Part shown: positions 18,814 through 27,321 of the stretch, in pieces | Layout: the number at the start of each line of letters is the position of its first letter | How positions within the stretch are numbered: the first letter of the stretch is position 1 | From: Paucibacter sp. PLA-PC-4 | GTDB taxonomy: Bacteria; Pseudomonadota; Gammaproteobacteria; Burkholderiales; Burkholderiaceae_C | DNA: 64,000 bases | Reading direction: 5' to 3' | NCBI RefSeq assembly: GCF_026241155.1 | Contig: NZ_JAPFGP010000006.1 | Location: 124,001-188,000 of the forward strand | Program-made: the position numbers and the translations under genes | The notes under the pieces: model-generated | Told to the model about the DNA's origin: nothing | What the model saw: the letters and a program-made list of their open reading frames with translations, nothing else | Databases searched by the model: none

Positions 18814-19815
18814 CTACTCGTTCAACTTCTTGTTTATTTCTTCCAGTTGACGAGGGTTGCGCGTGGATTCCTTCAGTGCCGAGAGCGCCATCCTGTAAGC
18901 CACGTGGTGTGCCTCTGCGCTCGTCGCTTTGACGTCGGGCTGAACGCCGACATGCTCCCAGTTTGCCTTCGTGATGGGGTTGATCGCCTGCCCGATGGGA
19001 ATGGCAGCGCGATACCCATGGCCCAGTTCGAAAAAGCGCCAAGGGTTCGCACCCCCTTTGGTGGTTTCACCGACGATAGTTGCCCGACGCAGATGTTTCA
19101 GGTTGTACGCAAACTCCTCGGCGGCCGAAAACGTCTCGGCGCTGGTCAGAATATACAGCGGAACATCCGTACGCCTTTTGCCGTCAATGTCTTCCAGGGT
19201 CCAAAACTCGGTGGTGGAGTTCGACGGCTTCCAGTAGAAGCTGTTCAAGTGAACCTTGCCTGCCAGCAGATAGCTGCTGATCAGTCGCACCATGTCGCCA
19301 CTGCCGCCACCGTTCTTCCTGAGGTCGAAAATGATGGCATCGGTATCGGCGACCATGGCCATGACCGTTTTAACCCGAGTTCTCGATGCATTATTGACAT
19401 TGTCAAAACCCCAAAAATTGACATAGCCGATATTGCCGTCAAGTATTTCCACCTTCTCAAATCCTGAATTCTTTCGTCCTAGCTTGGCGAACCAGTCCTC
19501 GCCAGCCGCCCGCGCGCCCGTTTGGTTCTGATCTCTCCACTGGACACCAAAATGCTTGTCGAACCGGCGCAACGATGCAGTCAACAGCTCGGTCATTTCC
19601 TGGTGTGTTGAAACACTTTTCATCGCACCCGAACGGATCGCGTCATCCAGCGTCTTGTTGATGGCACCGACATGCTCGCTGAGCACGTAGTTATCGCCAA
19701 TCTCTTGCCTGAGCTTGCCTACGACGAGGTCTTTCTCCTGTTGCGTCATTTCGGCACCAGAAGCGAGCGTCGAAATCGCCAGCAAGAAGGCACCGGCAAA
19801 GTTCTTGGTTATCAA
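18814..19815 (-). CDS. S41-family peptidase, exported
   Basis: C-terminal-processing-type serine peptidase of 333 residues related to the IRBP/tail-specific group. The signal peptide is residues 1-21 (NFAGAFLLAISTLASGAE). A helical N-terminal domain follows, then the S41 catalytic part: GYVNFWGFDNV, IIFDLRKNGGGSGDMVRLIS and TSAETFSAAEEFAY with the probable nucleophile Ser. There is no PDZ domain. The start is TTG with GGAG seven bases upstream; no suitable ATG exists. Codon use and GC are visibly lower than in neighbours, which suggests acquisition by transfer. Confidence 0.85.
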   Translation of the reverse strand: MITKNFAGAFLLAISTLASGAEMTQQEKDLVVGKLRQEIGDNYVLSEHVGAINKTLDDAIRSGAMKSVSTHQEMTELLTASLRRFDKHFGVQWRDQNQTGARAAGEDWFAKLGRKNSGFEKVEILDGNIGYVNFWGFDNVNNASRTRVKTVMAMVADTDAIIFDLRKNGGGSGDMVRLISSYLLAGKVHLNSFYWKPSNSTTEFWTLEDIDGKRRTDVPLYILTSAETFSAAEEFAYNLKHLRRATIVGETTKGGANPWRFFELGHGYRAAIPIGQAINPITKANWEHVGVQPDVKATSAEAHHVAYRMALSALKESTRNPRQLEEINKKLNE

Positions 19816-19857
19816 GTTGCGACTCCATGGTTAAGGGTGGGCATGAACTCTTCGGGC

Positions 19858-20142
19858 CTACACAATGCCGACAAGCGCAGCGCAGCGCATCACTGGCTCA
19901 AACTCGACAATTGAGTATTTTGCGGCCTTGGCAAGGATGAGAGGATCACTATTGAAAATCTCCTCGACCTCTTGGCGGCTTTCCAGACGAGTCAAAATGA
20001 TGCCACCACAGCGTGGGATTTTTCTTCCACCGAAGAGCAAATTGCCGCTCTCATAGTGTGCAGCAAGATATTCGCGATGCTGCCCAATGTGTTCGTCAAT
20101 GACATCAAGCGGCGCGTCAAATATTATATCTATGAGAAACAT
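19858..20142 (-). CDS. YciI-like protein
   Basis: Small protein of 94 residues in the YCII family, a dimeric ferredoxin-like fold. It shows the conserved His in EHIGQHREYLAAHYESGNLL, GGRKIPRCGGIIL, and an Asp-Pro pair in EIFNSDPLILAKAAKYSIVEF. GGAGGACC precedes the ATG. It is divergent from the HxlR regulator with 74 bp between and is its probable target. Low-GC codon use matches the S41 and HxlR genes. Confidence 0.85.
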   Translation of the reverse strand: MFLIDIIFDAPLDVIDEHIGQHREYLAAHYESGNLLFGGRKIPRCGGIILTRLESRQEVEEIFNSDPLILAKAAKYSIVEFEPVMRCAALVGIV

Positions 20143-20157
20143 GGTCCTCCCTATGTC

Positions 20158-20186
20158 TTACAATCTGCAAGCAGTCAATTTATAAT
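20158..20186 (+). promoter_or_regulatory. Sigma-70 promoter of the HxlR gene
   Basis: TTACAA at 20158-20163, a 17-bp spacer and a perfect TATAAT at 20181-20186. The predicted start of transcription is near 20193, about 24 bases before the ATG. Confidence 0.7.
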
Positions 20187-20188
20187 AT

Positions 20189-20207
20189 CACTTCTTTTTT
20201 AGAAGTG
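20189..20207. promoter_or_regulatory. Inverted repeat over the HxlR transcription start
   Basis: CACTTCT, TTTTT, AGAAGTG: perfect 7-bp arms sitting on the predicted transcription start. It is a likely operator for self-repression, though a small RNA hairpin is possible. Confidence 0.6.
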
Positions 20208-20216
20208 CAATTCCTT

Positions 20217-20549
20217 ATGAACATACCAAAGCCTGGCTCACCTGTCAGAGGATCTTCGACGGGGCGTCCCGTGATGGCTTTGCTGGACCTGTTGGGTAGA
20301 CGCTGGGCCATGCGAATCCTGTGGGAGGCCAACAACTATCCCCTCTCATTCGGAGAGCTTCAAGAGAAGTGCGGCCAAATATCTTCGAGCGTGCTAAGCA
20401 CCAGGCTGGCAGATTTGAAAGAAGCAGATCTGATCATTCTTGGTGAGCATGGATATGAATTATCCGAGTGTGGCCGCGAGCTGATGGAGCTGATATCGCC
20501 GCTAAGAGACTGGTCTGAAAAATGGGCGGCTTCACTCAAAGGCTCTTGA
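20217..20549 (+). CDS. HxlR-family regulator
   Basis: MarR-related winged-helix regulator of 110 residues. It shows PVMALLDLLGRRWAMRILWE, PLSFGELQEKCGQISSSVLS and RLADLKEADLIILGEHGYEL, the standard HxlR layout (usual length 100-120). One Cys (KCGQ) lies at the position used for redox or aldehyde sensing in some members, which is only suggestive. It is divergent from YciI. A GTG at 20205 could be an alternative start, but it lies inside the palindrome. Confidence 0.88.
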   Translation: MNIPKPGSPVRGSSTGRPVMALLDLLGRRWAMRILWEANNYPLSFGELQEKCGQISSSVLSTRLADLKEADLIILGEHGYELSECGRELMELISPLRDWSEKWAASLKGS

Positions 20550-20639
20550 CTGGATCGAGTCTGGGGCGCATGCGGGAGCGCCCATACTCAGCCGCCTGTA
20601 GCCTCCCCGCACCCCCACCTGTCGGAGCCCGCGATGCTC

Positions 20640-21112
20640 CCCCCAAGACCACCCTCTGGCTTTGGTACGACGGCACCGCACTGGACGCCGCCACCTTCTA
20701 TGCCGCGACTTTCCCGGACAGCGCGGTGAAGGCCATCCATCACGCGCCGGGCGACTACCCCTAGGGCAAGCAGGGCGATGTGCTGACGGTCGAGTTCATG
20801 GTGCTGGGCATTCCCTGCCTGGGGCTCAATGGCGGCCCGGCGTTCAAGCACACCGAGGCGTTCTCATTTCAGGTGGCGACTGAGGACCAGGCCGAGACCG
20901 ACCGGCTGTGGCACGCGATTGTCGACAACGGCGGCCAGGCCAGCGCCTGCGGCTGGTGCAAGGACCGCTGGGGCCTGTCGTGGCAGATCACGCCGCGCGC
21001 GCTGACCGCAGCGATCACCGACCCGGACCCGGCGGCGGCCAAGCGGGTCTTCGAGACGATGATGCAGATGGGCAAGATCGACATCGCAGTGATACAGGCG
21101 GCGCGGCGCGGC
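20640..21112 (+). pseudogene. VOC/PhnB-like protein, amber-interrupted
   Basis: The frame reads KTTLWLWYDGTALDAATFYA to HHAPGDYP, then TAG at 20762-20764, then GKQGDVLTVEFMVLGIPCLG, ACGWCKDRWGLSWQITPRAL and KRVFETMMQMGKIDIAVIQA. Both halves match one continuous VOC-superfamily protein (3-demethylubiquinone methyltransferase-like/PhnB group), in which the interrupted position is usually Ser in YPSGK. A TCG-to-TAG change explains it. No good start codon or ribosome site lies ahead, and the C-terminal stop seems lost as the frame runs on to 21328. A sequencing error would have to explain all three defects. Confidence 0.75.
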
Positions 21113-21127
21113 GCGGAGGGTAGCATT

Positions 21128-21149
21128 CCCTCCTCACGGCGGAGGAGGG
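21128..21149 (+). promoter_or_regulatory. Hairpin covering the ribosome site of the CheY-like gene
   Basis: CCCTCCTC at 21128-21135 pairs perfectly with GAGGAGGG at 21142-21149 around a 6-base loop. The right arm is the Shine-Dalgarno of the ATG at 21156, so the hairpin would mask it. Confidence 0.65.
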
Positions 21150-21155
21150 CCCTAT

Positions 21156-21590
21156 ATGGTCACGACGATCAAGCGCGAAGATTTCTGTTTTCTGGTGGTG
21201 GACGACTTCTCGACGATGCGGCGCATCATCTCGGGGCTGCTGCGCGAGCTGGGATTTCGCAAGATCGTCGAGGCCGAGGACGGCCAGGCGGCCTTGCGCA
21301 CCCTGGAATTGGCGGCCGAGTCGGGTGAGCCGGTGCACTTCGTGCTCAGCGACATCAATATGCCGGTGATGAACGGCTTCCAGCTGCTGGAGGCGTTGCG
21401 TAAGAAGCCCGAGACCGATTCACTGCGCCACTTGCCGGTGCTGCTGGTCACGGCCGAGGGACGCAAGGAAGACATCGTCCGCGCCGCCCAGCTCGGCGCC
21501 AGTGGCTATGTGGTCAAGCCCTTCAACAAGGACACCATAGGCGACAAGATCCATGTCGTGCTGAAGAACCGCCACCTGCTCGTGGAGTAG
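21156..21590 (+). CDS. CheY-like single-domain response regulator
   Basis: Receiver-only protein of 144 residues. Key residues are visible: the Asp pair in FLVVDDFSTMRR, the phospho-acceptor Asp in FVLSDINMPVMNGFQL, Thr in LLVTAEGRKEDI and Lys in GYVVKPFN. The length and the 'DDFSTMRRII' start match chemotaxis CheY rather than a DNA-binding regulator. No histidine kinase or che operon is adjacent, so its partner is elsewhere. Its ribosome site lies in a strong inverted repeat. Confidence 0.9.
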   Translation: MVTTIKREDFCFLVVDDFSTMRRIISGLLRELGFRKIVEAEDGQAALRTLELAAESGEPVHFVLSDINMPVMNGFQLLEALRKKPETDSLRHLPVLLVTAEGRKEDIVRAAQLGASGYVVKPFNKDTIGDKIHVVLKNRHLLVE

Positions 21591-21599
21591 GCCGACGGC

Positions 21600-22316
21600 T
21601 CAGCTCCGCCCCGGCCGGTGGACCCGTGGCCCCAGCTCACGCAGCGCATCGGCGCCTATCCAGCACGCGCTTTTCTCGGGCCGCTCGCGCAGGCGCTCGG
21701 CGCAGGCAATTGCCTCGGGCAGCAAGGTGTCCGAGCGCTTGCCGATTTGGCGCAATGCCCAGTTGACGGCCTTCTTGACGAAGTTGCGATCATCGTCAGC
21801 CGCCGCTTCGATCAACGCCAGCATAGCGATGAAGTCGGCGTCGGGCCGTTTCTGGTCATGCACGGCCATTACGGCCAGCAGCGCATAACCGGCACGCCGC
21901 ACGAACTCCTCGCGGCTTGCGGCCCAGACGCGAATGCGCGCCCAGGCCAACGGCGATTTGCGAAAGGCATTGTTGCAAGCCTGGTCGCAGACATCCCAGG
22001 CTGCCATGCCTTGGGTCCAAAGGTCCATCTGTGCCAGCGTCAGTTGCGCCGGCTCGGCGATCAGACTGGCGACGATCTGCGCGTCGGGTACGGCGGTGTC
22101 CCACAGCGCCAGCGCCAGCGCGTGGTCGCGGCCCAGCCGCTTGGCCACAGCGCGCATCTGCGGCACCGACAGGCCCAGCCGCCCCTCGCCCCAGATCGCG
22201 AAGCGGGCCAGCGCCTGCAGCGCCTCGGGCCGGGCCTGGGCCCGGATCAGCTCCATGGCCTCGGCCAAGCGTTCGGACATACCTTCGGCAGGATCTGGCA
22301 CCGTGGGAATGTTCAT
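21600..22316 (-). CDS. DNA alkylation repair (AlkD-like) HEAT-repeat protein
   Basis: Protein of 238 residues with the AlkD/DUF4375-type helical repeat fold. It shows GRLGLSVPQMRAVAKRLGRD, WDVCDQACNNAFRK, FVRRAGYALLAVMAVHDQKR and DDDRNFVKKAVNWALRQIGK. AlkD enzymes remove cationic alkylated bases; the 'R..GY.L' and 'VKKAVNWALRQIGK' motifs are typical of this superfamily. The start is set at 22316 (MNIPTVPDP); 22328 is also possible. It is convergent with the CheY-like gene, 9 bp apart. Confidence 0.8.
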   Translation of the reverse strand: MNIPTVPDPAEGMSERLAEAMELIRAQARPEALQALARFAIWGEGRLGLSVPQMRAVAKRLGRDHALALALWDTAVPDAQIVASLIAEPAQLTLAQMDLWTQGMAAWDVCDQACNNAFRKSPLAWARIRVWAASREEFVRRAGYALLAVMAVHDQKRPDADFIAMLALIEAAADDDRNFVKKAVNWALRQIGKRSDTLLPEAIACAERLRERPEKSACWIGADALRELGPRVHRPGRS

Positions 22317-22367
22317 GGCCGCTAGCATAAGCTTGGGAAAGGAAAGCTGGCGGAGCCGCCACCACCG

Positions 22368-22922
22368 ATGAGATACGTCGTCTTCTTCCGCAATCTCAAT
22401 CTGGGCCGCCGGAACTGCCCGGACAAGGCCTTGCTGGAACAGGCTTTCGAGACGGCCGGCGCGCTGCGACCGGCCTCCTTCCAGGTCAACGGCACCCTGG
22501 TGTTCGACGCTCGCAGCGATGCGGCGGCACGCCGCGTGCTGGCGGCAGCCTCGGCCCATCTGCGCGCGGCCTGCGGGCTGCGCGAGCCGGGCTTTCTGCG
22601 CCGACTCGCGGCCGTGGCCGAGCTGGTGGCCAGCCAGCCCTTTTCAAGCCAGCGGCTTGACGATGTCTACGACTGCTGCATCAGCTTTCTGTCCGCCAAG
22701 GCCAGCGAGGCACCGGCACTGCCGCTGTGCTCGGCTCGCGGCGACGCCGAAGTGTTCGCTTATCACGCCGCCAGCCGCACGGCGCTGGGGCTGAGCCGCC
22801 AGCTCGGCGCAAGCCCCGGCAGCAGCAATGCACTGCTGGAGAAGGCACTGGGCACGCCGACGACAATGCGAAACTGGGGCACGCTGACCCGGCTGGTGGC
22901 CAAGCATTTCGGTCAATCTTGA
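22368..22922 (+). CDS. DUF1697 family protein
   Basis: Protein of 184 residues. It shows YVVFFRNLNLGRRNCPDKAL, SFQVNGTLVFDARSDAAARR, FLSAKASEAPAL and GTPTTMRNWGTLTRLV, the usual DUF1697 signature (RGINVGG ... SGNVVF ... TxRNWNTV) in a diverged form. Function unknown in general. The gene is divergent from the AlkD-like gene, with about 50 bp between starts. Confidence 0.75.
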   Translation: MRYVVFFRNLNLGRRNCPDKALLEQAFETAGALRPASFQVNGTLVFDARSDAAARRVLAAASAHLRAACGLREPGFLRRLAAVAELVASQPFSSQRLDDVYDCCISFLSAKASEAPALPLCSARGDAEVFAYHAASRTALGLSRQLGASPGSSNALLEKALGTPTTMRNWGTLTRLVAKHFGQS

Positions 22923-23007
22923 GCGCTTGAGCAGATTCAACGCAGGCAGCCACCTGCCAGCATCCAGTGGACCGGCGCTTGCAACGGGCGGACATCCAAG
23001 CCCTTGC

Positions 23008-24462
23008 CTACAAGAGCCCCATCGTCAGCGCCTTCAGCGTGGCGGCGGCGCGCGTCGTGCAGTCGAGCTTGCGAAAGATGTTTTCCAAGTGCGCGCGTAC
23101 CGTGCTCGGGCTGATGCCCAGTGCGCGCGCCGCCTCCTTGTTGCTCTGGCCATGACTGATGCGGCGCAGCACCTCGACCTCGCGGGCGCTCAACAACCCG
23201 GCCGGGTCGGCGGGCGCAGGGATGGCCGATGCCCACGCCGCGCCGGTCAGCGCAGCCACCACACGCGCATCAAAGCGGCCCCGCTTCGCCTCGTCGCGCA
23301 GGCACTGGCTGGCCTCGGCCGCGTCCAGGCCCGGTTGACCGGGCCGGTCGGTCTGCCACATCACCCATTGCGCGGTCGCGGCCAGCACGCGGCCCTCGAT
23401 GCCGATCGCGTCGCCCGACGTACCACGGAAAAAGCCCGAGCCATCCAGCCGCTCATCGACATGGGAGGCGATGTCGGCCTCCTGGCTCAGGCTGCCGATG
23501 CGACGCGCGGCACGCCCCGTCCAGTAGGGCACCAGACGCAGCCGCTCCATCGCCGCCTCGCTGCGCGGGCCAGGCTGGTTCCAGATTTCGTTGGGCACAG
23601 CTGCGCGGCCCATGCCGTGGATCAGCGCGGCGCGGTAAATGCGCTGACCTTGCGCCTCGGTCAAGTCAAGACGTAGCGCAGCGGCGCGCGCTGCCTCGGC
23701 CACGCGGCGCGAGTAGCCGGTAAGCCAGGGTAGCTTCAGGTCGATCACATCGGCGATCAGCTCCAGCGACGCGGTCGGCACCGGCAACGCCACCATCGCC
23801 GGCGCGGGCGACGCATCGATGCAGGCCGGGTCGCGCTCCAGCGTATGCAGCCAGTCTGCCGCGTGGCGGCGCAGCACTGGCAGCCACGCGGCGGGATAGT
23901 GGCAACCGGCACGCGCGGCCAGGTTGGCCAGCGCGCGTTCCAAGTCATGGACGCGACTGTGGATCTCCAGATCGTTGGCGACCTGGGCCAACTGCACCTC
24001 GACCGGCACCTCGGCGCCGGCGAGTGCGTTCGGCTGGCCGCTGCCATCGAGCTTCTCGAAGATGCGGCGCAGCGCGCACTCGATGTCCGGTGGCAGGCCG
24101 AGCGTGCGCGCGACGTCGCCAGACACCTCGCAATGGATTTGCGCCGCCGGGATCAGCAGTCCGGACAGATGGGCCGGCAGGCCGACCGCCAGCATCGCCT
24201 GCCGACCGCCGACATCGTCGCCGATCACATCGGCGACCTCGGGCGCGTTGGCGGTGCAACCGGACCAGCGCAGCAGCGCGACGTAGACCACGTTGGCCTG
24301 CAGCCGGGCGTCGAGGCCCAGCGCCACCGCCAGTTGGACGGCCAGCCAGGCGGTGCGAGCGGAATGGTCGATTGGCTGGCCCATGCTCAGATCGCCAACG
24401 AAGGCAAGCGCCCTGACGGCATCGAAGACCTGGACCTGTGCGGCGGCGGGGACAAGAGACAT
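23008..24462 (-). CDS. HD-domain protein with C-terminal LuxR helix-turn-helix
   Basis: Protein of 484 residues. Two HD-type helical segments are followed by a LuxR/GerE DNA-binding domain at about 415-480 (LLSAREVEVLRRISHGQSNK, TVRAHLENIFRKLD). The second HD segment resembles HD-GYP but is degenerate: HGMGR for HDIGK, and HVDERLDGSGFFRG for HHE..DGSGYP. It may therefore bind rather than cleave a cyclic nucleotide. Proteins of this layout, starting with a VQVFDAVRALAFVGDLSMGQ block, form a recognised but little-studied group. The start at 24462 is chosen over 24531 because the family motif begins soon after it. Confidence 0.75.
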   Translation of the reverse strand: MSLVPAAAQVQVFDAVRALAFVGDLSMGQPIDHSARTAWLAVQLAVALGLDARLQANVVYVALLRWSGCTANAPEVADVIGDDVGGRQAMLAVGLPAHLSGLLIPAAQIHCEVSGDVARTLGLPPDIECALRRIFEKLDGSGQPNALAGAEVPVEVQLAQVANDLEIHSRVHDLERALANLAARAGCHYPAAWLPVLRRHAADWLHTLERDPACIDASPAPAMVALPVPTASLELIADVIDLKLPWLTGYSRRVAEAARAAALRLDLTEAQGQRIYRAALIHGMGRAAVPNEIWNQPGPRSEAAMERLRLVPYWTGRAARRIGSLSQEADIASHVDERLDGSGFFRGTSGDAIGIEGRVLAATAQWVMWQTDRPGQPGLDAAEASQCLRDEAKRGRFDARVVAALTGAAWASAIPAPADPAGLLSAREVEVLRRISHGQSNKEAARALGISPSTVRAHLENIFRKLDCTTRAAATLKALTMGLL

Positions 24463-24538
24463 GGCGAGCTGGCAGGCGTCGAATGTAAGCAGCAGGGCGC
24501 GCCGCGTCGGGCAGCACGCCCCGCTCATCATGCCTTCC

Positions 24539-25303
24539 TTACTTGACGCTGTGCACCGCGTCCAGTATCACTGCGGCCACCTTGGCCGGCTGCGACTGCT
24601 GCGGCACATGGCTGGCGTTGACGGTGCTCAGCTTGGCGTTGATAGCCTTGGCCGTGGCGCGCTGCAGCTCCGGTGCGATCATGCGGTCGGCCTCAGCCAG
24701 CAGGTACCACGAGGGCTTGTGCTTCCAGGCGGCCACCGAGAGCTTATCGCCGAAGGCGGCACCCAGGATCGGGCCCTGCGTGGCCGCCATCACTTTGGTG
24801 GCTGCAGCCGGGAGATCCTGGGCGAAGTGCTTGCTCATGCCTTCGGGGGTCAGGTAAAGCCAGCCTGCGGGATCGGGAGCGAAGTGGGCCAGGCCCGAGG
24901 GAGTCGGGTAGTTCTTGCCGAGCTCGCCGACGGCCTGGCCGACATCGGGCGCGAAGGCCGCGACGTAGACCAGCGCGGCAACCTTGGGAGTGGCGCCGGC
25001 CTCGGTAATAACCGCGCCGCCCCAGGAGTGGCCGACCAGCACCACCTTGCCAGGCTGCGCGTCGATCGCGCGCTTGGCAGCGGCCGCATCGTCGGCCAGA
25101 GAACTGAGGGGGTTCTGCACGGCGGTCACGCGCACGCCTTTGGCCTGCAGCAGCGGGATCACTTTGGCCCAGTCGGAGCCGTCGGCAAAGGCGCCGTGGA
25201 CGATGACGACGCTGGGTTTCGTGGCATCAATCGGTGTGGCGACGGCGGAGCCGACCGTGATGGAAGCGGCGAGGCTGAGGACGGCGCACTTGAGAATGTT
25301 CAT
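24539..25303 (-). CDS. Exported alpha/beta hydrolase
   Basis: Hydrolase of 254 residues with a signal peptide at 1-23 (KCAVLSLAASITVGSAVATP). The fold markers are VVIVHGAFADGSDWAKVIPL, the nucleophile elbow VGHSWGG (Ser) and the late NASHVPQQSQP (His). It belongs to the group of small periplasmic esterase-like proteins often annotated as alpha/beta hydrolase or salicylate-esterase-like. It precedes the HD/LuxR gene on the same strand by 76 bp, so the two may be co-transcribed. Confidence 0.85.
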   Translation of the reverse strand: MNILKCAVLSLAASITVGSAVATPIDATKPSVVIVHGAFADGSDWAKVIPLLQAKGVRVTAVQNPLSSLADDAAAAKRAIDAQPGKVVLVGHSWGGAVITEAGATPKVAALVYVAAFAPDVGQAVGELGKNYPTPSGLAHFAPDPAGWLYLTPEGMSKHFAQDLPAAATKVMAATQGPILGAAFGDKLSVAAWKHKPSWYLLAEADRMIAPELQRATAKAINAKLSTVNASHVPQQSQPAKVAAVILDAVHSVK

Positions 25304-25767
25304 GATGGAGCAAAGGACTGCTTGGTTGAGGGAAGCCCCACTGTCTCCCGGCAGCGCCCGGCGCGCCATTGGACGAATGTCCAGTCGACCGCTGGATGCC
25401 TCGGCTGCCCTTCGCGCTGGCCGCTCTGCCGACCTACCCGTGGAACCTGGCGCAATGCCAGCTGGTGATCGGCTCGGCTCGGCCCGGCTGGTGCTGAGCC
25501 TGGCCTGTTTGCCTGGCAAGAACGTCGTGGTGTCGACCCTGGCCCGTGTTTTGAACGGCTGAATGTTCTGTTTGGCGGCGCCATCGTGCTCAACGGTCTG
25601 GCCGCACGGGGCTGAGCGGGCCGGGTCGGCAGGGGCCGCGCACCGCCAGTGCGCTGCGCACGTGGGCTCCTGCTTTCCCCTCATGGTCAGCACCTGGCTG
25701 TTGGGCACAGAATGTCACCACTGATCAACAAGCCCTGCCCGCCTCACAAGGGCGGCGCACTCGCCCC
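25304..25767. other. Intergenic region, no gene recognised
   Basis: The 464 bp between two divergent genes must hold both promoters. I see no convincing ORF: the open frames have no ribosome site and no family resemblance. There is also no clear terminator or repeat. A short CTGAGCGGGCCGGG-like GC run near 25610 is unremarkable. Confidence 0.4.
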
Positions 25768-27321
25768 ATGACACCTCGCCTGACCGCCCTCGCCCTGGCG
25801 CTCGCCCTGAGCAGCCCCGCCGTACTGCGAGCCGCCGCGCCGGCCGCCAGCGGCGTCGGTTGGCAGGCGGCCGCCGCCGACGTCGACATCGAACGCGCCT
25901 TCGCTCAGGCCAAGGCCGAGAAGAAACCGGTGCTGCTGTACTGGGGCGCCAAATGGTGCCCTCCCTGCAACCAGCTGAAAGCCACGCTGTTCAATCGGCA
26001 GGACTTCATCGAGCAATCGCGCGCCTTCGTCGCGGTCCATATCGACGGCGACCTGCCCGGTGCGCAGAAGCTCGGCAGCCGCTTCAAGGTGCGCGGCTAT
26101 CCGACGATGATTCTGTTCAGCCCGCAGGGCAGCGAGATCACCCGCCTGCCCGGCGAGGCCGATGCCCCCCAGGTCATGAAAGTGCTGCAGTTGGGGATGG
26201 CCGGCGGCCGCCCGGTCAAGGCGGTGCTGGCCGATGCGAAGGCCGGCAAGAAGCTGGCCGCTAACGAGTGGCGGCTCTTGGGCTTCTATTCCTGGGAGAC
26301 CGATGAGCAGCAGTTGGTGCCGGCCAACGAGCGGCCCGGCCTACTGACCCAGCTGGCCGTGGCCAGCCAGGGCGTCGATGCGCAGACCACCACCCGGCTG
26401 TGGCTGAAGGCGCTGGCCGCTAGCAACGATGGTCAAGGCGTCAGGGCAGACGACGCGCTGCGCGAACGGGTGCGCGCGGTGCTGGCCGACGCCAGGCAAA
26501 GCCGCAGCCAAGCCGATGTGCTGACCAACGAGGCCGCCGACATCGTCCGGGCCCTACACAACGAGCCCGGCGCCGAGCGTCAGGCCCTGGTGGCCGAGTT
26601 CGAGGGCACACTCAAGCGCCTGGAAGCTGACCCCACGCTATCGCGCGCCGATCGCCTTGGCGCGCTGCTGGCCCGGGTCGGCCTGGCGCGCATCGACCAG
26701 CCCAAGACAGAGCTGCACCCCAAGATCGCCCCGGCCCTGCAGCAGGAGGTCAAGGCTCATGCGGCCCGTGCCGACCGCGAGATCACCGACGGCTACGAGC
26801 GCCAGTCCGTGATCACCTCGGCCGCCTATCTGCTGGGCCAGGCAGGGCTGTGGAAGGACAGCGACGAATTGCTGAAGGCCAGCCTGGCCAAAAGCCACTC
26901 GCCCTACTACCTGATGAGCCAGCTGGGCGGCAATGCCAAGAGGCAGGGCCGCAACGACGAGGCGCTGCGTTGGTACGAAGAGGCTTTCAACAAGAGCGAA
27001 GGCCCGGCCACTCGGCTGCAATGGGGCTCCAGCTACTTCAGCGCGCTGGTCGAGCTGGCGCCGCTGGACGCGGCCAAGATCGAGAAGACCGCCGCCCAGC
27101 TTTTCGCCGAAGCCGCCAAGGACAAGGGAGCCTTCTACGAACGCAGCGCCCGCTCACTGCAGCGCGTCGGCACGCAACTGGCCAGCTGGAGCGTTGAGGG
27201 CCAGCACCAGGCGGTGCTGAGCCGACTCAAGACCCAGCTCAATAGCATCTGCGCCAAGGTCGACACCGCCGACCAGCAGCGCGCCACCTGCGAAGGCCTG
27301 ATCAAGGCGCCGAAGACCTGA
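25768..27321 (+). CDS. Exported thioredoxin-domain protein with helical repeats
   Basis: Periplasmic protein of 517 residues. The signal peptide is 1-23 and a thioredoxin fold covers about 40-150, with active site AKWCPPCNQLK and the cis-Pro loop VRGYPTMILF. The long C-terminal part is alpha-helical and TPR-like (RNDEALRWYEEAFNKSEGPA, SYFSALVELAPLD). The WCPPC centre suggests disulfide reduction or isomerisation outside the cytoplasm. No Dsb partner is adjacent. The 3' end overlaps the NUDIX gene on the other strand by 20 bp. Confidence 0.85.
   Translation: MTPRLTALALALALSSPAVLRAAAPAASGVGWQAAAADVDIERAFAQAKAEKKPVLLYWGAKWCPPCNQLKATLFNRQDFIEQSRAFVAVHIDGDLPGAQKLGSRFKVRGYPTMILFSPQGSEITRLPGEADAPQVMKVLQLGMAGGRPVKAVLADAKAGKKLAANEWRLLGFYSWETDEQQLVPANERPGLLTQLAVASQGVDAQTTTRLWLKALAASNDGQGVRADDALRERVRAVLADARQSRSQADVLTNEAADIVRALHNEPGAERQALVAEFEGTLKRLEADPTLSRADRLGALLARVGLARIDQPKTELHPKIAPALQQEVKAHAARADREITDGYERQSVITSAAYLLGQAGLWKDSDELLKASLAKSHSPYYLMSQLGGNAKRQGRNDEALRWYEEAFNKSEGPATRLQWGSSYFSALVELAPLDAAKIEKTAAQLFAEAAKDKGAFYERSARSLQRVGTQLASWSVEGQHQAVLSRLKTQLNSICAKVDTADQQRATCEGLIKAPKT

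Noticed and set aside
24293-25468. A 391-codon open frame on the plus strand
   Set aside because: It runs antisense to the exported hydrolase and has no recognisable domain or ribosome site.
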